From the NCBI RefSeq assembly GCF_026000115.1, contig NZ_AP026867.1, positions 4,824,001 to 4,888,000 on the forward strand: a stretch of DNA of 64,000 bases, in the 5' to 3' direction. A program made the translations under genes and the position numbers. Below, piece after piece: positions 17,435-25,642 of the stretch. Source of the DNA: Aureispira anguillae. Lineage in GTDB: Bacteria > Bacteroidota > Bacteroidia > Chitinophagales > Saprospiraceae. Each line of letters begins with the position of its first letter. Position 1 is the stretch's first letter. The notes beneath the pieces are model-generated. The model had not been told where the DNA came from, ran no database searches, and saw only the letters and a list, made by a program, of their open reading frames with translations.

Positions 17435-18310
17435 ATGAGACAGTTAAAAATAACGCAAAAAATCACAAAAAGGGATAGCCTAGCCCTTGATAAATATCTT
17501 AACGAAATTGGTAAAATAAGCTTAATTGATTCTGAAGAGGAAGCAATTTTAGCAAAAAAAATTCGCCAAGGTGACGAAGAAGCTTTGCACAAAATTACAA
17601 GAGCTAATTTACGTTTTGTAATTTCTGTAGCCAAACAGTATCAAAATCAAGGTCTTCCCCTAATTGATTTGATCAATGAAGGGAATGTGGGCTTAATCAA
17701 AGCGGCAAAACGTTTTGATGAAACAAAGGGATTTAAATTTATTTCTTATGCAGTTTGGTGGATTCGCCAGTCTATTTTGCAAGCTATTGTAGAACAGGCT
17801 CGCTTAGTTCGTTTACCACTTAATAAGATAGGAAGTAATAATAGAATTAATGAGGCATATCATTCTTTTATGCAAGAGTTTGAACGGGAGCCTAGTGTTG
17901 ATGAATTGGCAGACCTTGTTGGGCTTTCCCCCAAAGAGGTTCGCAATATCTTGCGCATTAGTGGCAAGCATATTTCTGTTGACGCTCCTGTTAGTAACGA
18001 TTCAGGAAGCGATGCAATGACAATGCTAGATACCTTAGCTTATGACGGTTCTGGCGAGGAGCCTGAAGGTGACTTAATGACTGAATCGCTAAAAGAAGAA
18101 GTAAAAAATGGCCTCGCTACTTTGTCTACCAAAGAGGTACAAGTTATTTCTGCTTATTATGGTCTAAATGGTCAGCAACCAATGACCTTAGAAGAAATTG
18201 GTTATTTATGCGATTTAACAAGAGAAAGAGTCCGTCAAATCAAAGAAAGAGCAATCCGTAGACTAAGAAAATCAACCAATAGAAATAACCTTCGATCTTA
18301 TTTAGGATAA
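17435..18310 (+). CDS. Second primary-type sigma factor (RpoD/SigA-like)
   Basis: This 291-residue sigma-70 has the same layout as the protein at 9079: MRQLKITQKITKRDS start, region 1.2, a nearly identical region 2 ([33 protein letters not shown]), region 3 and region 4 ([27 protein letters not shown]). Differences cluster in region 1.2-2.1 and the region 3-4 linker, and the promoter-contacting helices are mostly kept. It is therefore a paralogue that probably reads similar promoters, perhaps in another growth state. It is a single gene with its own terminator. Confidence 0.9.
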   Translation: MRQLKITQKITKRDSLALDKYLNEIGKISLIDSEEEAILAKKIRQGDEEALHKITRANLRFVISVAKQYQNQGLPLIDLINEGNVGLIKAAKRFDETKGFKFISYAVWWIRQSILQAIVEQARLVRLPLNKIGSNNRINEAYHSFMQEFEREPSVDELADLVGLSPKEVRNILRISGKHISVDAPVSNDSGSDAMTMLDTLAYDGSGEEPEGDLMTESLKEEVKNGLATLSTKEVQVISAYYGLNGQQPMTLEEIGYLCDLTRERVRQIKERAIRRLRKSTNRNNLRSYLG

Positions 18311-18338
18311 CGACATGTTCATCATTCTTATATATAAG

Positions 18339-18370
18339 AAAGCCATCTTGATATCAAGATGGCTTTTTCT
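18339..18370 (+). terminator. Terminator of the second sigma gene
   Basis: AAAGCCATCTTGAT pairs with ATCAAGATGGCTTT in a continuous palindrome, then a T run. Confidence 0.88.
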
Positions 18371-18384
18371 TTTTATTTGATCCA

Positions 18385-18963
18385 CTAGTGCTTCACATCA
18401 AAGTGATTAAAAAATCGACTGTCTTGATAAGCAAGTGATTTTTGTTCCTTTTTAGCGCTTACTTCTAGGTGCCAAGGTTCATTTTCTAACCCTCTCCCAC
18501 TATTGGTTAAATTTTCAATTGATCCAAAACCAAATTCTAATAAGATGTCTTGTAGCAACTCAAAATAATAACCAAACTTATGCAGATCATATTCGTCTTG
18601 TTGCCAACCAAATAAGCTACCAAATCCCCAGAAGCGATCATTCTTACCCGAAGATTTATTATAAAAGGAAGCATGATCACCTTCTAATACTTGCTTTAAG
18701 TGCCAAAGTAAATTAGGACATATAATATAAATTGTTCCACCTATCTTTAAAACTCTGTTCCACTCTTCTAAGATTTCCAAAAATTCTTTTAAGGTAAAAT
18801 GTTCAATAACATGTCTAGAGTAAATTTCATCGACAGTAGCATCTTCAAATGGCAACTTATTGGCATTACAAACATAATCTACTTCTGGCAAATCTCTAAT
18901 GTCACACGTTAAATAGCCCTCTCTAGGCTTCTTTCCACATCCAATTTCTAATTTAATTCCCAT
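18385..18963 (-). CDS. Class I SAM-dependent methyltransferase
   Basis: This 192-residue protein has the Rossmann methyltransferase motifs: motif I LEIGCGKKPREGY, an acidic DIRD loop, LPFEDATVDEIYSRHVIEHF (motif IV and the VIEH box) and EEWNRVLKIGGTIYIICPN (post-IV). This pattern is common in methyltransferases that sit near sugar or lipid genes. The substrate cannot be told. It is downstream-adjacent to the Kelch gene on the same strand (21 bases), so the two may be co-transcribed. Confidence 0.85.
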   Translation of the reverse strand: MGIKLEIGCGKKPREGYLTCDIRDLPEVDYVCNANKLPFEDATVDEIYSRHVIEHFTLKEFLEILEEWNRVLKIGGTIYIICPNLLWHLKQVLEGDHASFYNKSSGKNDRFWGFGSLFGWQQDEYDLHKFGYYFELLQDILLEFGFGSIENLTNSGRGLENEPWHLEVSAKKEQKSLAYQDSRFFNHFDVKH

Positions 18964-18984
18964 GTTTTTTTATACTATTTTTTA

Positions 18985-20310
18985 TCATTCTATTACAACA
19001 AGCTGTCCCCCAAGTTTATGCTCACCAACTAATTGAACATAATAGACCCCAGCCACTAAGCCTGTTAAATCAAGTTTTGTTTCTTCTTTATAAATCCTTC
19101 CTTTGCGCAAACAAACCCCAGCAGTAGTCATTAACTGATATTCTAGCTGTTGGGGTAGTTGCTCTATTTTTATCGTGAGGGATTGATGCGCTGGATTAGG
19201 AACAGCTTTAAAAGAAATAGGAAGGGGCATTGCTAGTTTGGTGTTATTCGTTAGTACAGAATCTGGATTTAGCACTAAACGTAGTGTTTCAGTACTGACT
19301 TGCTGCCCTGCTTTCATGCCTCCAACTAAATATTTAACCGTATCACTTACGTTGCCAATTCCACGTAAATCCATTGGTAAATCATAGCCATATTCCACCT
19401 CAAAACTATGATTTGATTTCCGATACAATAAGCTTCTTCCTGTTGGTGCAACACCTCCTGAGCCATTGTAGGCAATCCCATTATAATTATAAGTTATCGC
19501 AGCGCCTCCCAGCCAAAACACATCCCCCAAAACAGTAGTTGCTGCCATTCGGTAGCCTTTAGCATTCATCCAAGTGAAACTAGACCAATTAATTTGTGTA
19601 GGGTTATTAGGGTCAATAATCCCTCGCCTAAAATACGTTTGTACATTAAAACTCCCAGCCATAGACGCTCCACCAAAATAATAAATGGTATCGCCAATTA
19701 TTGTTCCTGAAGCCCCAAAGGATTTAAATATGTTATTATTTCCTACACTGGTTCCTGATTGCCAGCTATTAGAAGAAGGGTTATAAATTTGAACGGCTGG
19801 CGAATTCCCGCTATTGGTCCATCCTGTTATAACATAAATCAAACTATCTCTCCAAACGGCTTGAACTTGGTCATCAATAGGTATAGGAATATTTGCACCA
19901 TCCAACAAATAGGCATTAGTATTTACATCATAAATATGCACCTTATCAGAAGAAGCTTCACTTCCATTGGCATAAACATGATAGCCTCCAATAATATAAA
20001 TTTTGTCCTTTACTCGGCTTGCTGCTGCTGCAATTTTTCCTAAAGTATCTGGCAGTGGCGCAATGGTATCCCATACATTAGTTAAGGTATTATAACGATA
20101 AGAACGCAAATGAATACCTGAGTATAATTTTGTTGAATCCAGCCCCCCAAAAGTATAAATATAAGTTGTTGTTCCATTTACGACTCCCTCTACAACAGCA
20201 TTATTGGTAATCGGTTCTGGAGCATTCGCTACAGGGCTTATTTGCCAAGCTTGTCCAACAATAAAGTGAATGGTAAAAAAACAAAGGAATAGTGTCATTT
20301 TCACTTTCAT
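18985..20310 (-). CDS. Secreted Kelch-repeat protein with T9SS sorting domain
   Basis: This 441-residue protein has a signal peptide (MKVKMTLFLCFFTIHFIVGQA), then Kelch-type beta-propeller blades from about residue 40 to 345 (repeated YIYTFGG, IYIIGGY, IYYFGGA and YLVGG motifs preceded by paired aromatic residues). It ends in a type A C-terminal sorting domain of about 75 residues (AVPNPAHQSLTIKI ... GLVAGVYYVQLV). It is therefore predicted to cross the outer membrane by the type IX system and stay at the surface or be released. The ATG at 20310 was chosen over an in-frame TTG at 20343, because a TATATTTG -7 box overlaps that TTG. Confidence 0.85.
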   Translation of the reverse strand: MKVKMTLFLCFFTIHFIVGQAWQISPVANAPEPITNNAVVEGVVNGTTTYIYTFGGLDSTKLYSGIHLRSYRYNTLTNVWDTIAPLPDTLGKIAAAASRVKDKIYIIGGYHVYANGSEASSDKVHIYDVNTNAYLLDGANIPIPIDDQVQAVWRDSLIYVITGWTNSGNSPAVQIYNPSSNSWQSGTSVGNNNIFKSFGASGTIIGDTIYYFGGASMAGSFNVQTYFRRGIIDPNNPTQINWSSFTWMNAKGYRMAATTVLGDVFWLGGAAITYNYNGIAYNGSGGVAPTGRSLLYRKSNHSFEVEYGYDLPMDLRGIGNVSDTVKYLVGGMKAGQQVSTETLRLVLNPDSVLTNNTKLAMPLPISFKAVPNPAHQSLTIKIEQLPQQLEYQLMTTAGVCLRKGRIYKEETKLDLTGLVAGVYYVQLVGEHKLGGQLVVIE

Positions 20311-20707
20311 GCGCTTCGATTTTGTCTGTTTTAAAATTTCCAAATATAAACAATAGCCTATTTAAGCTACATACACTGTCTGCTAAGATTACTAAAGATA
20401 TAGAAGATGCTCCAAACCCCTCAATCTAAGCTGTTAAATTAAACCATTAAAACGAAGTAAATACCGAAGCAAAACAACAGTTTAACGGCACTAAAAATAA
20501 ACGACGTAATTTATACCTACTTATAATAATCAAGTAATTACTACCTGTTTTCCTCCATACAATTGGTTTAATTTTACATTTGTAATCAAGAACATGCTTA
20601 AGCAACAAAGCAAAATCCCCTAAATGTTTAAGATTATACTGGTGGAAGCCCAAAAACCAATAAACAATAGAGTAGGCACCAATTAATTCACTAAATTATT
20701 ATTTACA
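20311..20707. other. Divergent intergenic region, 397 bases
   Basis: Lies between the divergent Kelch and PixA-family genes. Only the Kelch -7 box is recognised; the rest shows no repeat or coding signal. Confidence 0.6.
20341..20348 (-). promoter_or_regulatory. -7 box of the Kelch gene
   Basis: TATATTTG on the minus strand matches TAnnTTTG and overlaps the TTG that would be the longer start, so it decides for the ATG at 20310. No clear -33 box. Confidence 0.45.
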
Positions 20708-21220
20708 ATGAGCAAGACAATTAATATTCAGGTAACCATTGATGCAGTAGGTGTTGTTAATTCTTATCCTAATCCTAGTAAAGATCAGCACAATCCAACA
20801 GGAATTGGACATAATTTTGGCTACATGGTAGCTACTTCAAATACAATATCTGGAAGTGGAACTGGAGACTTGAATTTTTCTGCTAATGTTGGAGATACGG
20901 TTCGTTTCTTTGGTGTTTCAGCTTCAGATAATTTTGAAGATTCTATTCTTATTTACAACATCACCAAATACCAAGGTACCAATGTATTTTCTGAATTCCA
21001 CAGCCAAACCTTTACTAAAAAAGGTGTTTCTCCATCTGGTCCAGAAGTGTTGCCCGCCAAGATTGCGAATCAAGCGTTTTGGTTCTTTGAAGCAGATGTT
21101 ATCAATGCAGGAACAGAAGGTTATCGAGTGGTTTTTGCCCTCTACACTCGTGACACAAACGGTTACCCTACGCTCTATGGGTATTTCCAATGGGATCCTA
21201 CCATTACCGTAAATGGATAA
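20708..21220 (+). CDS. PixA/AidA family inclusion-body protein
   Basis: This 170-residue protein matches the PixA/AidA family, known from crystalline inclusion proteins of Xenorhabdus and from quorum-controlled AidA of plant pathogens. The family signature is clear: an early DAVGVVNSYPNPSKD, HNPTGIGHNFGYMV, then ISGSGTGDLNFSANVGDTVRF, and a late AFWFFEADV followed by a YRVVFALYTRD strand. It has no signal peptide, so it is cytoplasmic. In known systems these proteins accumulate in large amounts, but their biochemical role is unsettled. It stands alone with a strong terminator. Horizontal origin is possible but codon use is not obviously different. Confidence 0.85.
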   Translation: MSKTINIQVTIDAVGVVNSYPNPSKDQHNPTGIGHNFGYMVATSNTISGSGTGDLNFSANVGDTVRFFGVSASDNFEDSILIYNITKYQGTNVFSEFHSQTFTKKGVSPSGPEVLPAKIANQAFWFFEADVINAGTEGYRVVFALYTRDTNGYPTLYGYFQWDPTITVNG

Positions 21221-21247
21221 CATCTATCCCCAATAGAAATGTTATAT

Positions 21248-21282
21248 ACTCCAAGCAGCCCAAGGCTGCTTGGAGTTTTTTT
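21248..21282 (+). terminator. Terminator of the PixA-family gene
   Basis: A perfect 13-bp GC-richer stem (ACTCCAAGCAGCC with its complement), a 3-nt loop and seven T. One of the strongest in the window. Confidence 0.93.
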
Positions 21283-21481
21283 AGTCAAAAAAACATGTTA
21301 CCGTCAATTGATTCCGTTATAAGTCACATTTTTTGTCGGTCAACGCCCCCTTCCATCAAAACATTTGAGAATTAAATGTATCTTAGAAGCTCATTGATTG
21401 ATCGCTCGCCTTGGCGAAGAAAGCAATAACGAAGATAAAAACACAATATTTTACTTTTAAGAAACAGCTTAAACAATACCA

Positions 21482-22879
21482 ATGGAACCACTTTTCAGCA
21501 ATGATGCTACTGTATTTGGCTTACTAATGATTGTGCTAGCAGGAATTTTTTACACTGCTAGTTCTGACCACCCAAAATGGAAGAAATTTTATACCATTGT
21601 TCCCTCTCTCCTACTTTGTTATTTTTTACCCGCATTACTCAATTATCCACTAGGATTAATTTCTCCTGAGTTTTTTAAAGGGGATGCACTCATAGCGTTT
21701 TTGACAGAAAGAGGCGTTGATTTAACAGGAGTTGACTTGCACGCCCTTTCTTATGAAGGGATTAAAGAGTTTTTGGAACAAGCTGGCATTTCTGCAAGTG
21801 AGTACAAACCATTTGTCCAAAAATCAAAACTCTATTTTGTTGCTTCTCGCTATTTATTGCCTGCCAGTTTAATTTTGCTTTGCTTAAGCATTGATTTTAA
21901 AGGAATCAAAAAACTAGGTCCTAAAGCATTGATCATGTTTTTTGCGGCTACCGTTGGTATTATATTGGGGGGACCTATTGCACTTCTAGTGACCTCTTAT
22001 ATCTTTCCCAATCTAGTAAGTGTTAGCCCTGATGAATTATGGAGAGGGCTCTCTACCGTAGCAGGTAGCTGGATTGGAGGTGGAGCCAATCAGACCGCTA
22101 TGAAAGAAATTTTTAAGGTTAGTGACAACCTCTTTGCTACTATGATTATCGTGGATGTGGTGGTCGCTAATATTTGGATGGGCTTCTTGTTATACGGGGC
22201 TAATATCTCTGAAAAGATTGATGAAAAATTGCAAGCGGATGCTTCTGCAATTGAAGAACTCAAACAAAGCGTAAGTGACTATCGTGCTAGCGTTGAACAA
22301 ATGCCTACAACTACCTCTAGTTTTCTTTTGGTGGGGCTTGCCTTTGGAGGCGTTGGTCTAGCACACTGGGGCGCTGACATTATTGTCCCTTGGATGGGAA
22401 AATACAGTGCAACACTCGAAAGCCTTCGTCTAAATTCTCTACTGTCTGGTTTCTTTTGGTTAATCGTAATATCTACAACTGTTGGTTTGATCCTTTCATT
22501 TACCAAAGCACGAAAATTGGAAGGAGTCGGAGCTTCTAGAATGGGGTCTGTGTTTATTTATATTTTGGTTGCAACCATTGGTATGAAAATGAACCTTGGA
22601 GAAGTTTGGGAAAACATAGGCTTATTTGCTATTGGTATTACTTGGATGTTGGTTCATGTTGCCATTCTATTAATAACGGCCAAAATAATAAGAGCGCCCT
22701 TCTTTTTTGTTGCAGTAGGTAGTCAAGCCAATATAGGCGGTGCTGCTTCTGCGCCAATTGTAGCCTCTGCGTTTAGTCCTGCGTTGGCTCCTGTAGGTGT
22801 ATTAATGGCTGTTTTGGGATATGCACTTGGTACCTATGGCGCCATCATTTGTGCAATGTTGATGCAAGCTTGTACCTAA
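21482..22879 (+). CDS. DUF819 family integral membrane protein
   Basis: This 465-residue protein has about ten to twelve membrane helices and the DUF819 (YjcL-like) landmarks: an opening NDATVFGLLMIVLAGIFYTASS, a central WRGLSTVAGSWIGGGANQTAMKEI, and a closing VGSQANIGGAASAPIVASAF. The glycine-rich GGGANQ and GGAASAP segments resemble substrate sites in carboxylate and keto-acid transporters, but the substrate of DUF819 proteins is not established to my knowledge. It is a single gene whose terminator is shared with the convergent histidine decarboxylase gene. Confidence 0.88.
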   Translation: MEPLFSNDATVFGLLMIVLAGIFYTASSDHPKWKKFYTIVPSLLLCYFLPALLNYPLGLISPEFFKGDALIAFLTERGVDLTGVDLHALSYEGIKEFLEQAGISASEYKPFVQKSKLYFVASRYLLPASLILLCLSIDFKGIKKLGPKALIMFFAATVGIILGGPIALLVTSYIFPNLVSVSPDELWRGLSTVAGSWIGGGANQTAMKEIFKVSDNLFATMIIVDVVVANIWMGFLLYGANISEKIDEKLQADASAIEELKQSVSDYRASVEQMPTTTSSFLLVGLAFGGVGLAHWGADIIVPWMGKYSATLESLRLNSLLSGFFWLIVISTTVGLILSFTKARKLEGVGASRMGSVFIYILVATIGMKMNLGEVWENIGLFAIGITWMLVHVAILLITAKIIRAPFFFVAVGSQANIGGAASAPIVASAFSPALAPVGVLMAVLGYALGTYGAIICAMLMQACT

Positions 22880-22889
22880 GCCTAAAAGC

Positions 22890-22942
22890 GTTGAAGATTT
22901 AAAGAGGGTATTATATCCCCCTTTAAATCTTCAACTTATTTT
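22890..22942. terminator. Bidirectional terminator between DUF819 and hdc
   Basis: GTTGAAGATTTAAAGAGGG pairs with CCCCTTTAAATCTTCAAC (one bulge), with T-rich sequence after it, between two convergent genes. Confidence 0.85.
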
Positions 22943-22952
22943 ATTTTTTGCT

Positions 22953-24107
22953 TCAAAAATCAAAGGACATTTTTTCTTCTTCCTCTTGTTCCTTACTAGT
23001 CGCTACATCCTTAATAAATTCATCTATTTGGGTTTTAGTCACATTGGGCATACAAATAATATGCGTAACTGCTTCCTCTGTCGCCAATTGCCATTTTGAT
23101 TTAACAGCCTTAGAAGTTTTTGGGAACACAACTGTAATTGCTCCTGGGTTTGTCCATGCATTTACCCCTATTTCGTTTAGTTTGTTTTTGCAATACTCAG
23201 CTATTTCCAAACTGTGTGCATAACGCTTTTTAAGTCCTTCTAATCCCAATTTTTTGAGCGCATACCACAAAAATAAAGGACAATGCCCATTACGAGACCC
23301 CGTTATGGTGGTATCCAAAGAACCTATATAAGATATCCCTTTTGAAATCTTATCCCGATGCGATCGTTTTGTGATAATTACACCAGAAGGAATAGGGGAA
23401 CCTATAAATTTGTGCCCACTAATAGAAATACTATCTGCCCCATCTGCAAAATCGAAGGGAATCCGTGGCTTCATAAACGCACCATAAGTTCCAGATAAAG
23501 CAGCATCACAATGAATGTAATGATTCTGAATCGCCAGTTTTTTTAAAATGGCTTTTATTTTAGAAACATCATCCTTGGCTTCTTTCATTGTTGTCCCAAA
23601 AGTAGTCAGAACAATAGCAGGTTTATGGCGGTTTAATTGAACCGTATTTTCAAAATCCTCATAATCAATTTCGCCATTCTCTTTAGCCCGAATCACAATG
23701 CTAGGTATATTTAGCAGGTGTAGATTTTTTCGCACACTATAATGGGTAGACTCTGAATAATAGACCATTGCCTTGGGATAAATCTCTCTAGCCAAATAAA
23801 GACCGTATAAATTACTTTCGGAGCCACCATTGGTAACATAGCCCCAATAATCATTCGGTTGTGCTCTAAATAGTTTTGCAAAAAAGGTTACAATTTCTCG
23901 CTCCATTTCATGCGTCTGAACTTTGTAAGTGCTATTCTCAAAAGGATCTCCTAAGTTATTAATGGGAAACTCTAAAAAATCGTACAATTCCGAATAATCA
24001 AAATCTTTAGAAACAGGGTACCCTAAAAAGGAATCTCTAGCCTGCTCTACTTCTTTTTTGAGCTTATTTAATCGGTCTATATTCTGAGTTGATATTGTTT
24101 TAACCAT
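22953..24107 (-). CDS. hdc: PLP-dependent histidine decarboxylase
   Basis: The 384-residue protein is a group II pyridoxal-phosphate decarboxylase closest to the bacterial histidine decarboxylase, which makes histamine from histidine. Key residues: the cofactor-stacking His in YYSESTHYSV (about 122), the Asp in HCDAALSGTYGAFM (about 201) and the Schiff-base Lys in SISISGHKFIGSPIPSGV (233). Length and lysine position agree with the Morganella-type enzyme. NGGSESNLYGLYLAR is the phosphate loop. The ATG at 24107 was preferred over an upstream TTG at 24131. An Lrp-type regulator is divergently transcribed 182 bases away. No histidine/histamine antiporter is next to it. Specificity for histidine rather than another amino acid is inferred from family resemblance. 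Confidence 0.8.
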   Translation of the reverse strand: MVKTISTQNIDRLNKLKKEVEQARDSFLGYPVSKDFDYSELYDFLEFPINNLGDPFENSTYKVQTHEMEREIVTFFAKLFRAQPNDYWGYVTNGGSESNLYGLYLAREIYPKAMVYYSESTHYSVRKNLHLLNIPSIVIRAKENGEIDYEDFENTVQLNRHKPAIVLTTFGTTMKEAKDDVSKIKAILKKLAIQNHYIHCDAALSGTYGAFMKPRIPFDFADGADSISISGHKFIGSPIPSGVIITKRSHRDKISKGISYIGSLDTTITGSRNGHCPLFLWYALKKLGLEGLKKRYAHSLEIAEYCKNKLNEIGVNAWTNPGAITVVFPKTSKAVKSKWQLATEEAVTHIICMPNVTKTQIDEFIKDVATSKEQEEEEKMSFDF

Positions 24108-24154
24108 TCCTTTTCTTTTTCTATGAATCAATAATCTTTCACAATTCTATTCTG

Positions 24155-24168
24155 CAAAGTTACGGTAT
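24155..24168 (-). promoter_or_regulatory. hdc -7 box overlapped by an operator half-site
   Basis: TAACTTTG on the minus strand (24162-24155) matches TAnnTTTG. TACGGTAT at 24161-24168 repeats the half-site of the palindrome at 24230-24247, so a bound regulator could block or position RNA polymerase at hdc. Confidence 0.45.
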
Positions 24169-24229
24169 ATCATTTTTTTTTCCTTACAATTGAATTAAAG
24201 CAGGAAATAAACCTCTTTTTCTGATTTAT

Positions 24230-24247
24230 ACCGTATAATCATACGGT
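24230..24247. promoter_or_regulatory. Palindromic Lrp-type operator
   Basis: ACCGTAT, AATC, ATACGGT form a perfect 7-bp inverted repeat 43 bases before the lrp-type ATG. A related half-site is near the hdc start. Lrp/AsnC regulators bind such sites in divergent gene pairs. Confidence 0.6.
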
Positions 24248-24289
24248 TTCTCTTTTTTAAGTTGCTTTTAAAACGAAAAAAATTCTGCT

Positions 24290-24742
24290 ATGGATCAAAT
24301 AGATAAAAAGATATTGATGCTATTGCAAAAAAATGCAAAGCAAAACACCAAAGAAATTGCGAATCAGATTGGTCTAACGGTCTCTCCGACCTTTGAACGA
24401 ATAAAAAAATTGGAACAGCAGGGTTTTATAAAAGCCTATGTGGCTCTATTGGATCGGGTCAAAATAGGAAAGGCTCTAATGGCTTATTGTCAAATATCCT
24501 TATTTAAGCATTCCAAAGAGCTGATTGATAACTTTAGAAAAGAAATGGCTGTTTTGCCAGAAGTCTTGGTTTGTCTTCATGTCTCTGGCAATTATGATTT
24601 TTTATTGGAGGTAGCCGTAAATGATATGAACGAATATCAAGCTTTTGTTGTAGAAAAGCTATCCATTGTAGATGGGATTTCTAATATACAGAGTTCTTTT
24701 GTTATGGAAGTAATCAAGGATGAGACGGCTTATTCGCTTTAA
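24290..24742 (+). CDS. Lrp/AsnC family transcriptional regulator
   Basis: This 150-residue protein has the N-terminal winged helix of Lrp (MDQIDKKILMLLQKNAKQNTKEIANQIGLTVSPTFERIKKLEQQGFIKAYVALLD) and the C-terminal RAM amino-acid-binding domain (about 65-140, with VCLHVSGNYDFLLEVAV). It is divergent from hdc with a shared palindromic operator, so it likely controls hdc in response to histidine or another amino acid. The effector is inferred, not seen. It stands alone on its strand. Confidence 0.9.
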   Translation: MDQIDKKILMLLQKNAKQNTKEIANQIGLTVSPTFERIKKLEQQGFIKAYVALLDRVKIGKALMAYCQISLFKHSKELIDNFRKEMAVLPEVLVCLHVSGNYDFLLEVAVNDMNEYQAFVVEKLSIVDGISNIQSSFVMEVIKDETAYSL

Positions 24743-24759
24743 ATCCTCCCATAATACCT

Positions 24760-24790
24760 CAATACAGCAATTGAATAAATTGCTGTATTG
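24760..24790. terminator. Hairpin between convergent lrp-type and Cys-rich genes
   Basis: A perfect 13-bp stem CAATACAGCAATT with its complement and a 5-nt loop, but without a T run on either side. Confidence 0.55.
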
Positions 24791-24811
24791 ATAGATCGGC
24801 AATTGCCAGTT

Positions 24812-25027
24812 TTATACAGCGGGTGGAAGGTCTGGATTCTTACAAACTTCATCTCCTTTTTTACCACAGACCGAACACTCTCCTATCTTTGTTTTAAGCA
24901 AGGGATTATTTTGGGCACATGTTCCTCTAAAATCTTTCCCCACTACAATTTGGCGGATATTGATTAATAAAAATGAAATAAAGAAAATACTGAAAACTAA
25001 ACCAAATACCGTTAAAAAATGTGCCAT
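24812..25027 (-). CDS. Small Cys-rich membrane protein (NqrM/DUF539-like)
   Basis: This 71-residue protein has one N-terminal membrane helix (FLTVFGLVFSIFFISFLLINI) and four cysteines in GTCAQNNPLL, ECSVCGKKGDEVC. The pattern of helix, then G.CA.NN, then C..CG resembles NqrM-type proteins that help assemble the iron centre of the Na+-translocating NADH:quinone reductase. No nqr genes are in the window, so the role is tentative. A TATCTTTG -7-like box on the minus strand at 25143-25136 lies upstream. Confidence 0.6.
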   Translation of the reverse strand: MAHFLTVFGLVFSIFFISFLLINIRQIVVGKDFRGTCAQNNPLLKTKIGECSVCGKKGDEVCKNPDLPPAV

Positions 25028-25135
25028 AATATACTATTTAAATGATTAGCATCTATGAGTAAAATCTAAGTATAAGATAAAACTCTAAAACAAAGAATTA
25101 AGAATAGAAGATCTATTTAACTATTTGTTAGAGCG

Positions 25136-25143
25136 CAAAGATA
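25136..25143 (-). promoter_or_regulatory. -7 box of the Cys-rich membrane protein gene
   Basis: TATCTTTG on the minus strand matches TAnnTTTG, about 110 bases before the ATG. A possible TTTG at 25171-25168 is spaced 24 nt, longer than usual. Confidence 0.35.
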
Positions 25144-25204
25144 CTAAATTGCCTACAGATAAGTAAACAAATACTCTGTTTAAAAGTTTAAGCCATCTTT
25201 TTGC

Positions 25205-25345
25205 ATCTAACGGCGCTATAGCTATGCTGGCTTAGCTTTTATGTTTTTGTAACATAAGCCTTCCCCATTAGTTCACTAATGTTTATGAGCTCGCATGGCT
25301 CGGTTAGCTTATGCAGCCCTGTTGGTGCATTGCAGTAAGCTGGGG
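25205..25345. repeat. Intergenic repeat-like patch related to 34521-34640
   Basis: TTTATGAGCTCGCATGG and GCAGTAAGCTGGGGTC resemble CTTATGAGCTCCCTGTGG and TCAGCAAGCTGGGTTC near 34560-34615. Its GCTTAT/ATAAGC words also pair internally. Probably a decayed intergenic repeat. Confidence 0.4.
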
Positions 25346-25642
25346 TCACTAGAGTTCATGCCTTATTCGCTACTAAAAAATATTGGTAATGATAGATCCA
25401 ATTCATTCCTAGAATTACTTCCTCAAACAGAAGAAAGTTTGTTGTTTACATATTTTTCTAGTCTCCTTTTTCTAAATCGGCTACTTTTTTTTAATTTCAC
25501 TATCTGGTTAAGCCAAAATCTTAACTTTGAGGATCAACATTTCTTACAAAAATACTCCTTATATAATTGCAAATAATATACATTAAAAGATTTTTGTACT
25601 CTAGACCCAATTGTCCAAAATCTTTTAAATCAATAAAAATTT

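Larger units (their letters stand above)
25028..25642. other. Intergenic region, 615 bases
   Basis: It holds a -7 box (25136) and a patchwork of GC-richer repeat-like sequence (25205-25345). The only ORF of note (25295-25576) starts inside the repeat and looks random. Confidence 0.6.

Noticed and set aside
20447-20653. 68-codon minus-strand ORF between the Kelch and PixA-family genes
   Set aside because: It is Cys/Phe-rich without domain, promoter or terminator, and typical of AT-rich non-coding DNA.
22953-24107. Assignment as glutamate or aromatic amino-acid decarboxylase
   Set aside because: Length, the SGHKFIGSP lysine context at 233 and the short N-terminus fit histidine decarboxylase better, although assay is needed.
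25295-25576. 93-codon ORF in the long spacer before the helical protein gene
   Set aside because: It begins inside a repeat-like patch, has no recognisable domain or promoter, and its composition looks random.
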